A DNA stretch of 64,000 bases from Cerioporus squamosus. Its lineage: Eukaryota; Basidiomycota; Agaricomycetes; Polyporales; Polyporaceae. The notes under the pieces were generated by a model. That model was not told the origin of the DNA and did no database searches. It worked only from the letters and a program-made list of their open reading frames with translations. The stretch lies in the NCBI GenBank assembly GCA_022592435.1, contig JABYQS010000140.1, positions 38,249 through 102,248 of the forward strand. Direction: 5' to 3'. This document shows positions 23,231-34,846 of the stretch, one piece after another; positions within the stretch are counted from its first letter, which is position 1, and each line of letters starts with the position of its first letter. Position numbers and translations under genes: made by a program.

Positions 23231-24163
23231 TGCGAGAGGTTTCCTGGTCTGTGCTTCCTCTGGAGTCTGGACCGAGTGCTGGTCGTGGCTGTGGTAGTGC
23301 TTTTTCCATGGTCCGATGCGGCTCATTATAGCAAAGCGCTCGGAGCATTCGTGTTCCCCTCTCGCTTGGCTCTGAAACCGACCATGAGAAATACTGCAAT
23401 CATTTTCAGCCATTGTGATTATGTAGGTCGCCAGAGGCCGAGACCGCTCTAGTTAAACTCTCCGTTTAGTGCGAGTGCGTGTTGTCGTAGACTGGGGAGC
23501 CGCGGATAGCGCATGAGCATCATCGACAATCAAAAGTAGGGATGCCCACCATGTGCGCGATAGCACAATAACAGGGAGTTGAGGACCGGTTGAGGATTGC
23601 CGCAGCATCGATGGCATGAGCCATTCGGATGATCATGGCCAGCAGGCGGCCAGCCGCCCAGTGGCTATGTCAAGTGCCCTCCACTAACCACCGTTGTTCC
23701 CACGGCAGGTCCGATACTAGACTTTGTCGTTCTTGTCCAGCACGTCCAAAACACTGTCGTGTCTTTCAAGGAGCTGCATTTGGCTGCTATTACTGCCTTG
23801 GAATCGCCGGACTGGGATGGACTGCGGTAAAGGATCCAGGTCTCGCCTAGGAAATGGGCGCTAGACCTCGGCAAGCGATGCCTCGTGTGTGTGGGGGACG
23901 CTCCCAATAAGGCATGTCCCTGCAAATACCAACTTGAACCTGAACATCCATCATCCGCGTCCATTCTCGCCACCCTCCCTTTGTCCCTTTGGCAGCATTC
24001 GCTATTGTGCACCGTCTCTGTCCGTGACTCGACGATAAGTTAGGGTCACGTTGCGTTGCCACGCGTCCCGGCCCACGCACCCCATCCTCAAACCAGTTGA
24101 CTTGCGCTATAAAATCGCGCGCCATTTCACATACAAGGTTCGTCCTCTCTTCCACTAACCGCC
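23231..24163. other. Upstream region of the FunK1 kinase gene
   Basis: No gene recognised. The last 60 bases before the ATG at 24164 include GCTATAAAATCG (near 24107), a good TATA-box candidate about 57 bases upstream of the start codon. Confidence 0.45.
24107..24118 (+). promoter_or_regulatory. TATA box candidate of the FunK1 gene
   Basis: The sequence CTATAAAAT lies roughly 55 bases before the ATG, a plausible distance for a fungal core promoter with a short leader. Confidence 0.5.
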
Positions 24164-26870
24164 ATGGAAACCGTCTCTGAAGCTTCTCCTCCTTCCAATC
24201 GCCACAGAGGCCGTGACAACCAGTCTCTTGCCTGTGAAGACGATCGAGAAGACCTCGACGACTACCGTGCCAAGGTGGTTGAAGACATGGCCCACTCCGC
24301 TGTCGGTCTCAAAGACAAGTTCATCGACAAGGTGCTCGCCATTCCTGAAGACGTCAGCCTGGATCGATGCCCCGCTCCTCAGATTGTGAAGAACCCCTTC
24401 AAGAAGTTAGAGAAAGCCGGGGAGTTGAGCGAACGTGAGATCTCTGCAGAGATGGTGAGTGGTTGCTCCTCGTCTCGGTGGTTGCGACTTACCACTCGTG
24501 TAGACACGAGTTATCAACGCCTACGGTCTCGCACCCGGGCTGAATGCCGTTCAATGTGAAGACTCGCCCGACTCCCTCACCGTCGACAACCTTGGTCAGA
24601 AGGTCGACTCGGCCTTGTTCACCCAAACGCTCGCGCCCTCGGATAACAAGCCTCACTGGGCCGACCAGCTCCTGCCTATTGAGTACAAGAGACACCAGAC
24701 CCGTGGCGATCCGTTCGACGACACTAAACCAGACGTCGAAGCCGACGCGAAGGATCGCAAGGAGGTCCGAGGTCAGGTCATCAGCTACGCCGAGCTCGTC
24801 TTCGCGGTCCAGCAGCGCCTCCATCTCATCATGATCCTCGTCATGGGCCGCAAGTTCCGCCTCCTCCGATGGGACCGGTCTGGCGTCAGTGTCTCGCTAT
24901 CCATCGACTACTACGAACATTGGGATTTCTTCTGCAACGTCCTCTGGCGCATCTCCGTCCTCGCGCGCTTCCATCCTGAGCTCCTTGGTGTTGACCCTAG
25001 CGCCACCCGCCTCTTTCCCAACGATCCTCGTTACAAGGAGATGACCCGCGTCGGGAACAAGTGTCGCAGCGATGCCGATCACATGCCGCGCGACCTGGCT
25101 CTTGACGAGCTAACCGGCGATGGAGCTATCACCTACGCGTACGTACGGAAGCTGTTCCGGGCTTCCCTGACGGAGGCCTGGCCCAGATACGAACTCGAAG
25201 TCCCTGACGGCGAGAACGTACGCAAGTTCCTGGTCGGCCGCCCATACTTTCGAGCCAAGGGTATGACTGGCAGAGGAACGCGTGGCTACGTCGCCCTGGA
25301 TCTCGAGACGAAGAGGTTCGTGTGGTTGAAGGACGCGTGGCGTGCTCACTACGCGTTGTTGACCAAGGAGGGCGACATCCTCGCAAAGCTCAACGACGCT
25401 GGAGTCAGCAATATCCCAACGCTCGTGTGTCATGGCGACATCCGGGGGCAGACGACGAAGACCCCTGAGTTCTGGGAACTCATGCATCCTCGCGATCCCC
25501 TGCCTTCCCGTCCAACTACCCCGACCTCGTCGAAGGGCTCCTCTAGCTCCTCTTCCGGAAGCAAACGCAAGCGGACCGATGAGGAGGCCGATCTCCCGGC
25601 TTCAAAACCGAAGGGCCTAAATGGCGGGGACGAGGACTATCGCCAGGACTGTCCCCTTCGTCGTCACATCCACTATCGGATCGTCGTCGAGGAAGTCTGT
25701 TTGACCTTGCCATTCTTCGAGGACGGGCAGCAATTGGTGTCAATCATATATGACTGTGCTTCCGGTAAGAATTCTCATGAGTCCATGTGCCATGCCGTCG
25801 CTGACGATTTTGTACAGCACATTACCAAGCCACTCAGATCGGCATCTTGCACCGGGATGTCAGTAGCGGCAACATCCTCATTCCACCTTGCATCACGACG
25901 TTTGAAGACGGGGCCCGCTCCATAGAATGGAAAGGCATCCTCACAGATTGGGAGCTAGCCAAAGGACTTTCCGATCCGCGCACACCTCGCCAGCCGGAGC
26001 GTACTGTGAGTAACTTTCATAATTCTCACCTGCCCTTACTCACGAATGTCTCAGGGTACGTTGCAGTACATGTCGGTCGCGATTCTCAATCGCCCGGAAA
26101 AGGCTGTTGAAATCCCCGACGATCTCGAATCGCTCTTCTACGTCCTCCTCTATCACGCTGTGCGCTACCTGAAGTCGAACTGCACAAGGGTGCCCAACTG
26201 GCTGGAAGACTTCTTTGACATCTTCAAGTATGTCAATGGCGCATACAAATGCGGCCACGAGAAGGCCAGCGCGATCGACACTGGGAAACTCAAGACGGAC
26301 TCGGACACCAGGCTGAAGTTCGGCAGTCCTATGGACCGGTTACTCGCCAACCTCCTCCTGTCCTTCCAGGCTTACTACAAGATCAAGAAGTACGACGAGG
26401 ACAAGAAGAAGGCATCGCTTCAGGTGAAGCTTCCAACAGCAGCATTCAGCACTCCTACCTCCCGAGCGACGCGCCCCCGCAAGTCTGCCCGGTCCCTGCC
26501 TTTCAAAGTCGATGACCAAGTACTGGCGCGACGTCCCCCTGCCCCATCGGAGCAGCTCGAGGAGACCCCGCCTACCGACGAGGACCGCTTGCTCGCACAG
26601 AATGTCTCCAATCCTCAGGACTTCCTCCTCTTGCTCAACGAGTACACGGAGTTGGAATGGGCGGCCGACGACAAGGAGGGAGACCGGGTACCCGCTGAGT
26701 GGGTCTCCACGAGGCCTATTGGCCCGACGTACTTGCCAGGAAACCCGTCCAACAAGAGGCAGCGCAAGATGTCGACGGTGCACTCTCTTCCTGCCGTCCT
26801 CAATGCCGAGTCTCCGACGAGGCGTCCTATTCGCCCTCGCAAAGCAAAATCGGACTTCCCTGGACTATAG
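24164..26870 (+). CDS. FunK1 family protein kinase
   Basis: Four exons: 24164-24454, 24504-25764, 25818-26005 and 26055-26870; all introns are GT-AG and the sum is 851 residues. The family-specific N-terminal region (about 1-330) includes NPFKKLEKAGELSER and the segment QVISYAELVFAVQQR. The kinase core follows, with a Ser/Lys-rich insert in the middle (TSSKGSSSSSSGSKRKR). The catalytic loop is ILHRDVSSGNIL. The DFG position reads TDWELAK, the usual DW[DE]LA variant of this family. GTLQYMSVA is the activation-segment end. The C-terminal tail is basic and Pro-rich (TRRPIRPRKAKSD), possibly a nuclear signal. FunK1 kinases are expanded in mushroom-forming fungi; targets are unknown. Related to the relic at 22465-23230. 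Confidence 0.93.
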
Positions 26871-27385
26871 AGTAACAGACATGTCATCATGTTGTGGTAT
26901 AGAGTTCCGTAGTATAGCGCGTTGTATCGACTGCTGGTCTACTTATTACTATCTCGTATATATTGTTCAGTGCCTTCGTGTTCGTCCTCCATTCTCGATC
27001 CTCGTGTGTTCCTTGCTGCAATCGCGTAAGTCACTTGCCCAGAGTACAGAACATCATGCCACGGTCTTCGCCTCGAGCCTAACGCACGCTGGACCTCTTG
27101 TGCTGCTTCCCAAGGCCGAAGTGGGGATAGTGTCGTTCGGACGATGTGCGACTGTGATGGAAAGGGAGCTCGGGAGTGTGCTTCGTCTTCGTGCGGCTCA
27201 TCGCATGCCAGACTATGTAGATTGGTGTCCGGCCAGGTTTGAGTACCTTCAAGGGCAACGATGTGCCGACACGTCGCGAAGATGCACAGGTGAGATTACA
27301 GGCAAGAGCGAGTGCATTACGAAGAGCATAGCTAAGCAGGTATACGAGTACACTCCTACAAGACTCTATCAAGCCTTGTACTATA
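26871..27385. other. Convergent 3' intergenic region
   Basis: Between two genes whose 3' ends face each other. AT-richer stretch near 26930-26980. No gene is recognised. Confidence 0.4.
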
Positions 27386-28886
27386 TCATCCGCAGTTGTT
27401 AATGCGCGTCTCAGCATAGAGCGACGCTTCGTCGTCGGGAAGACCCTCCAGCGCATACCGCGACCTCTCCTTGCTCAGGGCGGCTGCAGCAGTGGGGACG
27501 GGGAGTTCGTCCTCGCTCTCCACGGAGTCAATCTCGGACTCTCCCTGGTCGGTGGACTCCTCGAGTGGCGTGAGTTCTGACTCGTCCGAGTCCCAGCCGA
27601 GCGCGAGCCACCACTCGTCGATGGCGCCGCTCGTGCGGCGAGGGGGTCCGCTCCGGTGGGGACTCCCGTGAAGACGACGAGGAGGGCGTCGCAGGCCGAG
27701 GTCCGAGGATCAAGCGAACGCGACATATACGGAGCGGAGGCGGATTTGCGACATGAGGGACGACTATACGCAGGGGGGCATAGGTAGAGGAGAAGGTGCC
27801 GGAGACAGCGTGTGTGGCGGAGAGCTTCTGTGGAGACCCAGAGCTTCTCGCAGAGACAACCTTGGGAAGCGGTTCAATGTCGGACGAAGCCTGGTCCTGA
27901 AACATCGGAGAGAGCGGCTCCTCGTCGGAGGTCGCGGCTTCGGCCACCATAACAGAAAGTGGCTCCTCTCTGTGTGCAGGCTGGAGAAGCGCGCCCGAAA
28001 CTAATTTTGCCAATGCACGAAGTCGCACTGGACGCAGAGTGCGCCCTGAAACTTAGCTGGGATCGTACAAAAGCATTCGGGCGTGGCGCAGGTACGCTCC
28101 GCAAGACTCGCAGAAGGGACAAGTGCAAGAGCGTGCTTGCGCTTCTTGCGGACGGGCTGAGGGGGCGCGTCCGTCTGCCCACTTTGCGCAGGTGCTGGGT
28201 TTGGATCAGACACTGGACTCGTGTCGCTAGCAGGCTCTCGAACAGTTGGAGCCGGGGCGATCTTGGGCAGTTGCGGTACTGCGATGCTGTGAGACGTTTC
28301 ACGAATCGTCCTCTCGGTGCGCTGGACTGCGATGGGCTCAGGCACCGCAACGGCTGGACGGCTGGACACTAAGGGTGGGACAGAGGGAAGTGCCGGACGT
28401 CCGATCTGCAGATCGTGAGGAGTGATGACTATGTTTTCACCGCGAAAAAGCATCAAAGACTCGACGCGCCGCCTCGCCTCGTCGCTGCTGAGGGCACTCG
28501 GTAGCGGAACAGGCTTGATGGGGGGAAGCGGAACTTGTCCATCATGTCGCTCGAGTACATGTCGGCGGTCCGGGTGCACGAACTGCTTGATGAGCTCAAA
28601 GACGTTGGTTGCTTCTTGAGCCACGGTCACGGGAGCAGGGGGAAGCAAGGGAGGAGGCTGGTGAGTCTGCGGGCGCGGTGGAGGCATTCCTGGTGCGACC
28701 GATCTGGCCGTTCGTACTGGTACGGGCACAGAAATCCGCGTCAGGAATCCGCGTCTTAATGCCTCGCCAGCACGGACCGGCGCAGATGAATTGCTTGCCA
28801 GACGCAGCTTCGCACCGCGTCACGGACAGTGGGGCAATCAAGGTGGCACGATGAACACCGCACACTCTGCGCGCACAGAGGCACAT
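27386..28886 (-). CDS. Unknown low-complexity protein with Cys-rich motifs, frame broken
   Basis: A minus-strand gene pieced from several frames. ATG 28886 opens a Cys-containing segment (FICAGPCWRGIKTRIPDADF). A Pro-rich part with ATNVFELIKQFVHPDRR follows, in another frame with no ATG at its start. A second Cys cluster, CATPECFC and CVQC, then comes before HWQN and a stop. The next frame (from 28028) continues LVSGALLQPAHREEP with three variants of an (E/D)EPL-type unit. The last frame ends in SGAIDEWWLALGWDSDES and an acidic tail, stop 27386. One extra base in the run 28005-28008 joins the second and third parts. The exact points of the other two changes, near 28700 and near 27640-27720, are unclear. 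I do not recognise the family; the paired Cys clusters suggest zinc binding. Either sequence errors or a pseudogene. Confidence 0.45.
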
Positions 28887-29611
28887 GGAGAAAAGACGCT
28901 ATATCAGCGTTGGATCCCGCACACAAAGCGTCAATTCGACGCGCTACGAGCTCTGCGACTTACCACCCTCTGCCTCGATGTCGCTTCTCGACACTGCGCA
29001 CACCGCTGCGATAGCCAATCCTTGTCCAGTATGTTCACGCACGAACTGCGCGGTGCCTTCATGTTCGCGATCTCCATCTAGCCTTGCACGTGAGGGACTA
29101 TGGGAGGCGCGTCCGGATTACCGTCGCCCATTCGCGCATCGCGTGGTTGGTGGGGAGCGGTGACCATGCTCGCCATCGTCGACAATGCGACAAAGGCGGT
29201 AGTGAAGAGGGCTAGCAGATAGAGCATCCTTCAGAACCAGCGGGAACATGTGAAAAATTGCGCTACTCACTTCGAGATAGATCGCGCATCAGGCTGCAAG
29301 GTGAGTGCGACAGAGCAAGCAGTTTCGAGGAGCGTTTGGGGCTAGTACTTACATAGTCTTTGAGAGAAGAGCACTCGCCAGGCTGGAATACGAGTCCGAA
29401 GCGGTCGGAGGACAGCTTCGTCATTCAGGGCAGGGTCGATCTTATCTTATCTGGCCCGTTACGGGTGCACTGGAGTCTGTCGGACTCGCACCACACTGAC
29501 ACTTGGACGGTTGGACCCACACCACTTAGTATATCCCAAGGTCCGCGTAGCTTGTGTGAGTGCACAGAACGTTTTGTGTTCAACGAATCCACCTGATGAG
29601 GCCGACTAGAC
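28887..29611. other. Upstream region of the F-box gene, source of the duplicated block
   Basis: From 29285 on it is similar to 21508-21840: GCATCAGGCTGCAAGGTG, then a shared segment around ATTCAGGGCAGG and ATCTTATCTTATCTGG. No RNA gene is recognised. Confidence 0.5.
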
Positions 29612-31468
29612 ATGCAAATTCAAGAGCTGCCCGCTGACGTCCTCTTCCATATCTTCAACGAACTAGAGGTCAACCATCTTCTCGTGCTCAGACAGGTCAG
29701 TGAAGCTCGGCTGCGAGGTTAGATTACGGTTGGCTCACCCATTTTGTAGACATGTAGAGCAGTGGAGGCAGCCACGCGCGACCGCAGCGTATGGCACAGA
29801 GCGCTATCAGTCCGCTTCCTCCAGAGAGGAATCCCCGTCCCAGGACTGCACCTAGACCAGCCGGACGACGTATCCAAGCTCAACACGACAGAGCTCGAGC
29901 GCATCGTTGTGCGCGCCCACCGCTTCTGGAAGAACTGGACATCTGCTCAGCCGACGAGCTTCACGCAGGTCCACCTAGGGCAGACGCGTCGCCTGTATCA
30001 GAACGCGGGCTCTCGCAACCTGTCGGTCGAGTTCCTCCGCGGCTGGGGTGGCCGCTATCTCATGACCCTCACGTTGTTCGACTCTTCGACTGATCACGAG
30101 CATCGGAGGTATTCCTTCGAGTGTTGGGACCTCGGCCTCGAACAACCGAAGCTGGTCGCCGAGTTGCTCGTCGCTGGTCTGCTCGGGTATGCCATGAACG
30201 ATGTCGCTCAGAGTACCCATGTCCTGGCCATCACCAGGAGGGAGGGCCGTACCGACGGGTACGTCCATTCTAACGTACGTCTCCAGAATGCGATCTGAAG
30301 CGCGCTGCACAGGTTGATTACGACCACCTATACCATCGACTGCACGACTCCCGGCACCGATCCTTGGTTCCGGCGGACAAACGAGTTCGACAGCTTTCGC
30401 ACGACGTTGGGCCTCCATGGATCACACTTAATCGTCACGGACATGGACCAGGAAGTGCGGATAATGGACGTCGACAGCGGGCGTGTGCTCTGCTCGCTCA
30501 AAGTTCCTCTTATTCACGCTGATCCAACTCTGCGCTTACAGGTGGGTCTCCCGCTGGCGTAGGAACTTGAGGTAAATGCTGAATACTGAATACTGCCACA
30601 GGAGCACCACTGCCTGGAGTACGAGTTCATCGACGGCTTCGTGTTGACTTTCTGCAAGCAGTGGATATTTCTCTATCATCTACCAGCCGAAGTCAACACT
30701 TCTGGCTCACTGGAGAGTGGACGCAAGGCAGAGGCGGGCGAACCCGCTCCGCGCCTCGAGCCAATCGCGAAGTACAAATGGCGCTGGCACCTAGACACCA
30801 TCTCCGTCAATCCTCGTCGACGTCCAGTATGGCCGTCTGCGTCGGCGACTGGCCCACCGAACATCGACATCCTCATGCGATTCGATACCTGGTACCCATG
30901 GCCCGTCAATCTCCTCCACCACTTCACGCTCCCCGCGAACCCCTTGTTCTCGCACTCCACGTTTGACCTGAACGATCCGTCAACCTTCCCGTATCTCACC
31001 TCGCCAACGGACATCCCGTTCATCGTGCACCAGTTGGCGTCCCCCGTCCGTCTCTTCACTCCATCGGACATGGTCCTCGCGCCGTACGGGACGGCACTAT
31101 GGCTGGACGCGTCGACCGACCCTACCACGCTCTCCCAGGCTGGGGATCACGGCCAGCGCATCGCGTCAAAGGTCCTCACCCTCACGCCGCTGCCGCGCAT
31201 AGACCGGGCGTTGAGAGCGGCCCAGGGTCCGCCAGACGACCGCGTGAGTCCTGGGCCCGGGGAGTGGGAGTGGGCGAACGTGGTGATGCAGGAGAGCGAC
31301 AGCGGGGTGGCACGCGCCGGTGAGGCCGGGAGGGAGGTGAGCGTGCTGCACGTGCAAGAGACGCACGAGCTGTGGAGTCGGTTGGCCGTGAATGAGGAGG
31401 AAGGGCAGGTCGCTGTTGGGTATGTTGATGGGAGGGTGGCAATATATTCGTACGCGCCGCCTGCGTAG
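29612..31468 (+). CDS. F-box domain protein (intact parent copy)
   Basis: Four exons: 29612-29695, 29750-30258, 30313-30541 and 30602-31468; GT-AG introns; 562 residues. The F-box is at the N-terminus (LPADVLFHIFNELEVNHL followed by TCRAVEAATRDRSVWHRAL). The rest is a long region with strand-rich repeats, such as HLIVTDMDQEVRIMDVDSGR, DMVLAPYGTALWLD and VAVGYVDGRVAIYSYAPPA, resembling the beta-propeller part of many agaricomycete F-box proteins. Expected to link substrates to SKP1 in an SCF ubiquitin ligase; substrate unknown. A deleted copy of gene plus promoter lies 8 kb upstream (21508-22465). Confidence 0.9.
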
Positions 31469-31780
31469 GATGTTGGTGCGCTGGAAAGGATGCGTGTTGA
31501 CTCGGAATCGTTACTGCTGGACCTACGGAGGCTATCTCGTACCTGTGAAAGTTGTATTGTTGAAGGCTAGTGACTCGGAATCCAGAACAAGTGACTATGT
31601 CTGCAAATGAACGAGCCTGATATCTGGCGAAAACGTAAGTCGTAGGCAGCGGCTGAATGCAGTCACCTTGCCATAGCCTGGTCTGTGTGTTGCAGAGAGA
31701 GGCAAGCAGTGAAAGTGCGGTATTTGGGAATGTCAACAGTCGGACTCACAGCAATCTGACAGACCAAAAGACATCGAACA
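31469..31780. other. 3' region between the F-box gene and U6
   Basis: 3' flank of the F-box gene and the 3' side of the U6 gene. No gene is recognised. Confidence 0.4.
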
Positions 31781-31844
31781 AAATAAATATTGGAACCCGT
31801 AGGTCTACCACTCCGGGAAAGCGTGTCATCCTTGTGCAGGGGCC

Positions 31845-31875
<31 letters not shown>

Positions 31876-31899
31876 TTCGTATGTCACCCCGAAGGGGAC
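31781..31899 (-). ncRNA. U6 spliceosomal snRNA
   Basis: On the minus strand the sequence starts with a 5' stem GTCCCCTTCGGGG, then AAAAATTGGAACGATACAGA. The invariant ACAGAGA box and AGC region follow (ACAGAGAAGATTAGCATGG), then the internal stem-loop CCCCTGCACAAGGATGACAC. The 3' part ends GGGTTCCAATATTTATTTT, the T run being a Pol III terminator. This core is nearly identical to U6 in all eukaryotes. U6 pairs with the 5' splice site, U4 and U2 and forms the catalytic centre of the spliceosome. The 3' arm is about 16 bases longer than in human U6 and can fold a small CCCG/CGGG stem. The 5' end is placed at the G of the stem. No TATA element is obvious 30 bases upstream. Confidence 0.95.
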
Positions 31900-32398
31900 A
31901 TCTGTTGGCTGTCGGCCGGGATGGCGCGCGGCGAGCTCTTGAGTTTCGTCCATCCTGCGGGTGCTCGCTTAGGCTCGGTTAACTTGCGGTACAAGTTGAG
32001 CCGCATCGCCGGCGTGGTCGCTGCCGTTCGTACGGTCCGGACTCCATACAAAGCAGCGTGTACGCAACAGATGGTACAGAGATCATGTCGAGCTTCTACA
32101 TAGGCATGCACATATGAGGAATCGCAGCAGGACGTCCTAGGACGTCTCTATGGTTAGACGGGAGCGAAGTCGGGGTCGGAGGACGTCAGCGAGAATGGTC
32201 AGCAACTACGTAGTCCGGCCGATCGCGAACTCGCTCCGGACGGCACGTAATACGGGCGCCTGAGCGAGTGCTGCCTCCGGGACCGCCCTTGCAAGTTGGA
32301 GGAGACCGGTGTCCCTCCTCCTCCTCCTGTCCCCGTTCCCCACCGTTCGTCGCGACCGTCGACGTCTCCTTCAGCCGGAGGCTCTCCTCGTTCTTGCG
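31900..32398. promoter_or_regulatory. Divergent region between U6 and the YTP1-like gene
   Basis: The U6 gene (minus) and the membrane-protein gene (plus) are transcribed away from this region. No clear TATA box is seen for either. A CT-rich stretch lies at 32300-32340. Confidence 0.35.
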
Positions 32399-34381
32399 AT
32401 GACCCGCCATGCAGCGGTACCTCTTGCGCTCCTCTTCCTCCTGCCCGCCTCGGTATTTGCACACAAACATCACGATGAGTTGACGGAAGAGCAGAAGAAC
32501 GCGCCGGTGGACACGATCTTGTGGCTGCATATATTCCTACAGGCGGCGGTATGGGGTGTTTTGTTCCCGACGGGAATGGTCCTGGGACTCTCGCGGAGTC
32601 GGTGGCATGTGCCATTGCAGGTGCGTGGACTTCATTTGTACGGGGCACGGCCATGGCGATCTTATACGTATATCTCACACCAGAGTGCTGGGTTTGCACT
32701 CACCGCTGCTGGCTACATCCTCGGCCATTCACATGGTGGAAGATCCTTCCTAGCCGGAGCGCACGGGAAGTTCGCCAACATCCTCTTCGTCCCCATCGTC
32801 TTGCAGCTCGCGCTCGGCATCTATCTCAAGTTACACATACACGAAGAGACTATCCGGCCATGGGCGGTCAAGGCGCATGGTATTGTTGGCAAGGCGTACC
32901 CGATACTTGGATGGGTGCAGATGCTCTTCGGCGCAATCGCGTTCCGAGGCTACTGCCGAGGGGGAAACTTGGGACAGTGTCTCGCGCACTACATCATGGT
33001 ATGTTCATACTACGTTCGCCCTGCTTGATTTAAAGATTTATGACATATGCAGGGCAGCGGATTCATTGCGTATGGCACGATCATGGCCATCCTCTTGTTG
33101 GTCGGCGAAGCATGGGTTCGTCGGAGCGGACGCAGTCCAGACTGGTGGGATTCCTGGGTCATCATGCTATGGGTACGTGTGGGATTTACCACCTTCTATC
33201 TGCTTCTCCTGCAGGGCTGACGCTCATACGTTGGTTATAGGGAATCGGTACGTGCCTCGCAGCCCGTTGCGAGCCTGTATTGATCTGAATTGTCATGCAG
33301 TCAACACCTTTACGGAACACCGTGGTTCCCATTGGTCTGTCAAGGATATGCAACACACGTACGTCGGCGCCCCTTCACATCGTTGACCGCCAGTGCTTAC
33401 TGTCATACAGGATATTGGGCGTACTTTGTATGTGTCTCCCATGCGCATACACTCGGTATCTCTGACGTCAATCAGGGTGGGCCGGCGGCATCCTGGGTAT
33501 CTTCCTTTCACGTAACAACCAGGTTAGTTTTCTTGGATGCATGCGAGCGGTGTAGGCAGGCATCGTACTGACCGAAGTCACAGAGGTCGATCGTTCCCGG
33601 AATAATGTACGTACCTCACCCTCCTATGTTACCCTTGCCGATCTAACATGTGCAGCATTATCCTGACTGGCTGGGCAATGTCCGACCATGCCCAAGCCCT
33701 CATGCTCTCGACGAAGGTCAGTCACTTGTCTACTATGATCATCGTCTGCTCATCACCATCGTCAACTCGTGTACGCAGGTGCACGCACTCTTCGGATACA
33801 CGCTGATGTCCGCGGGGCTGGCTCGCATCATCGAGGTCTGCTTCGTTGCTCCAAAATACACCCCGGATGTCGCGGACGGCGATGCCCATAGCGAACACAC
33901 GCTAGATGCCAGCCGAGACGAGACGAGCACGCACAGCCCGATGCGCGCGTTCAGGCATCTGCCGCCTTTCGTACGTCCACCGAGACCTCCAGGTATATGA
34001 CAGTTCTGACAGCTCTGCAGCTCCTGGTCGCCTCCGGGCTGCTCTTCATGTCCGCAACGGACGAAGAGCTCAACTTCGTGCACGACAACGAGATGGATCA
34101 CGTCACGTACATCCTCATCATGTTCAGGTACGTCGACTGGCTCTCGGAGATATTCGCATGCTAACACAACTCCGCCGTACAGCATTGCATTCATTCTGTA
34201 CACGCTCATCGTGTCCCTCATCCACCTCTATTCTACGAGCGGCCGCAACGCCGCAGCCACCATCTCCTCGAAGGACGGCGCCATCGAGCTCACGCAGAGC
34301 AACCGGTGGTACTCGCCCGTGCCCGTAGCCGACCGGGACCTCGAGCCTGCGAGCCATGTCGTTGGCGACGACGACGATTGA
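32399..34381 (+). CDS. YTP1-like multi-pass membrane protein
   Basis: Twelve exons: 32399-32620, 32684-32998, 33053-33172, 33241-33247, 33301-33358, 33411-33427, 33476-33522, 33584-33606, 33656-33716, 33779-33970, 34021-34127 and 34183-34381. All junctions are GT-AG and the total is 1368 bases (455 residues). A signal peptide ([20 protein letters not shown]) is followed by AHKHHDELT. The DUF2427-type cytochrome b561-like region has helices and His residues ([16 protein letters not shown]). The YTP1 C-terminal domain follows, with [33 protein letters not shown] and [17 protein letters not shown]. Likely an integral membrane protein, possibly heme-binding through the His pairs; its role is poorly known. 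It is notable for a 7-base and a 17-base exon. Confidence 0.9.
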
Positions 34382-34846
34382 GCATTGAGCGCGGTCGTCG
34401 GTATGGCATCGTTTCGATCTGTTTGAACGTTTGTTTGTCTGTTGTAGCCCTCTTGTTGACATCTGTTCCAGCTTGTTGTGCAGCACTTCTTGTATAGTCC
34501 GGATCTCATGCATCATGGGTCACTTAATGCACTAATAGAGCGTTGTCTCAGTGAGCTGCGTGCTCTCCGACTCGGAATGTGGTGGATACCCGTTTGTCGA
34601 GAAACTGGTGAATAGCCTCTGCCCGGCCCTTATTCGCTTGTGAAGCTACTCTCGCGCGTCGTCTATACGGTTACGTTCGATCCAGGTCAGGTGAGCAGGC
34701 TCCCTTTCAATACTATCATCTACTACGTGCGTGCAAGAAATACAGTGGCTACTGAGATCGTTCTAAGGGTAGTTCACCGACTTCAGCGATTTCAAGCAGA
34801 CTACTCCCTTTCAATATTCATCCGCAATGCCTCACTCATGAGATCT
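34382..34846. other. Convergent 3' intergenic region
   Basis: Between the YTP1-like gene and BTB copy F, which face each other. The frame from 34640 has no domain. Nothing else is recognised. Confidence 0.4.
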
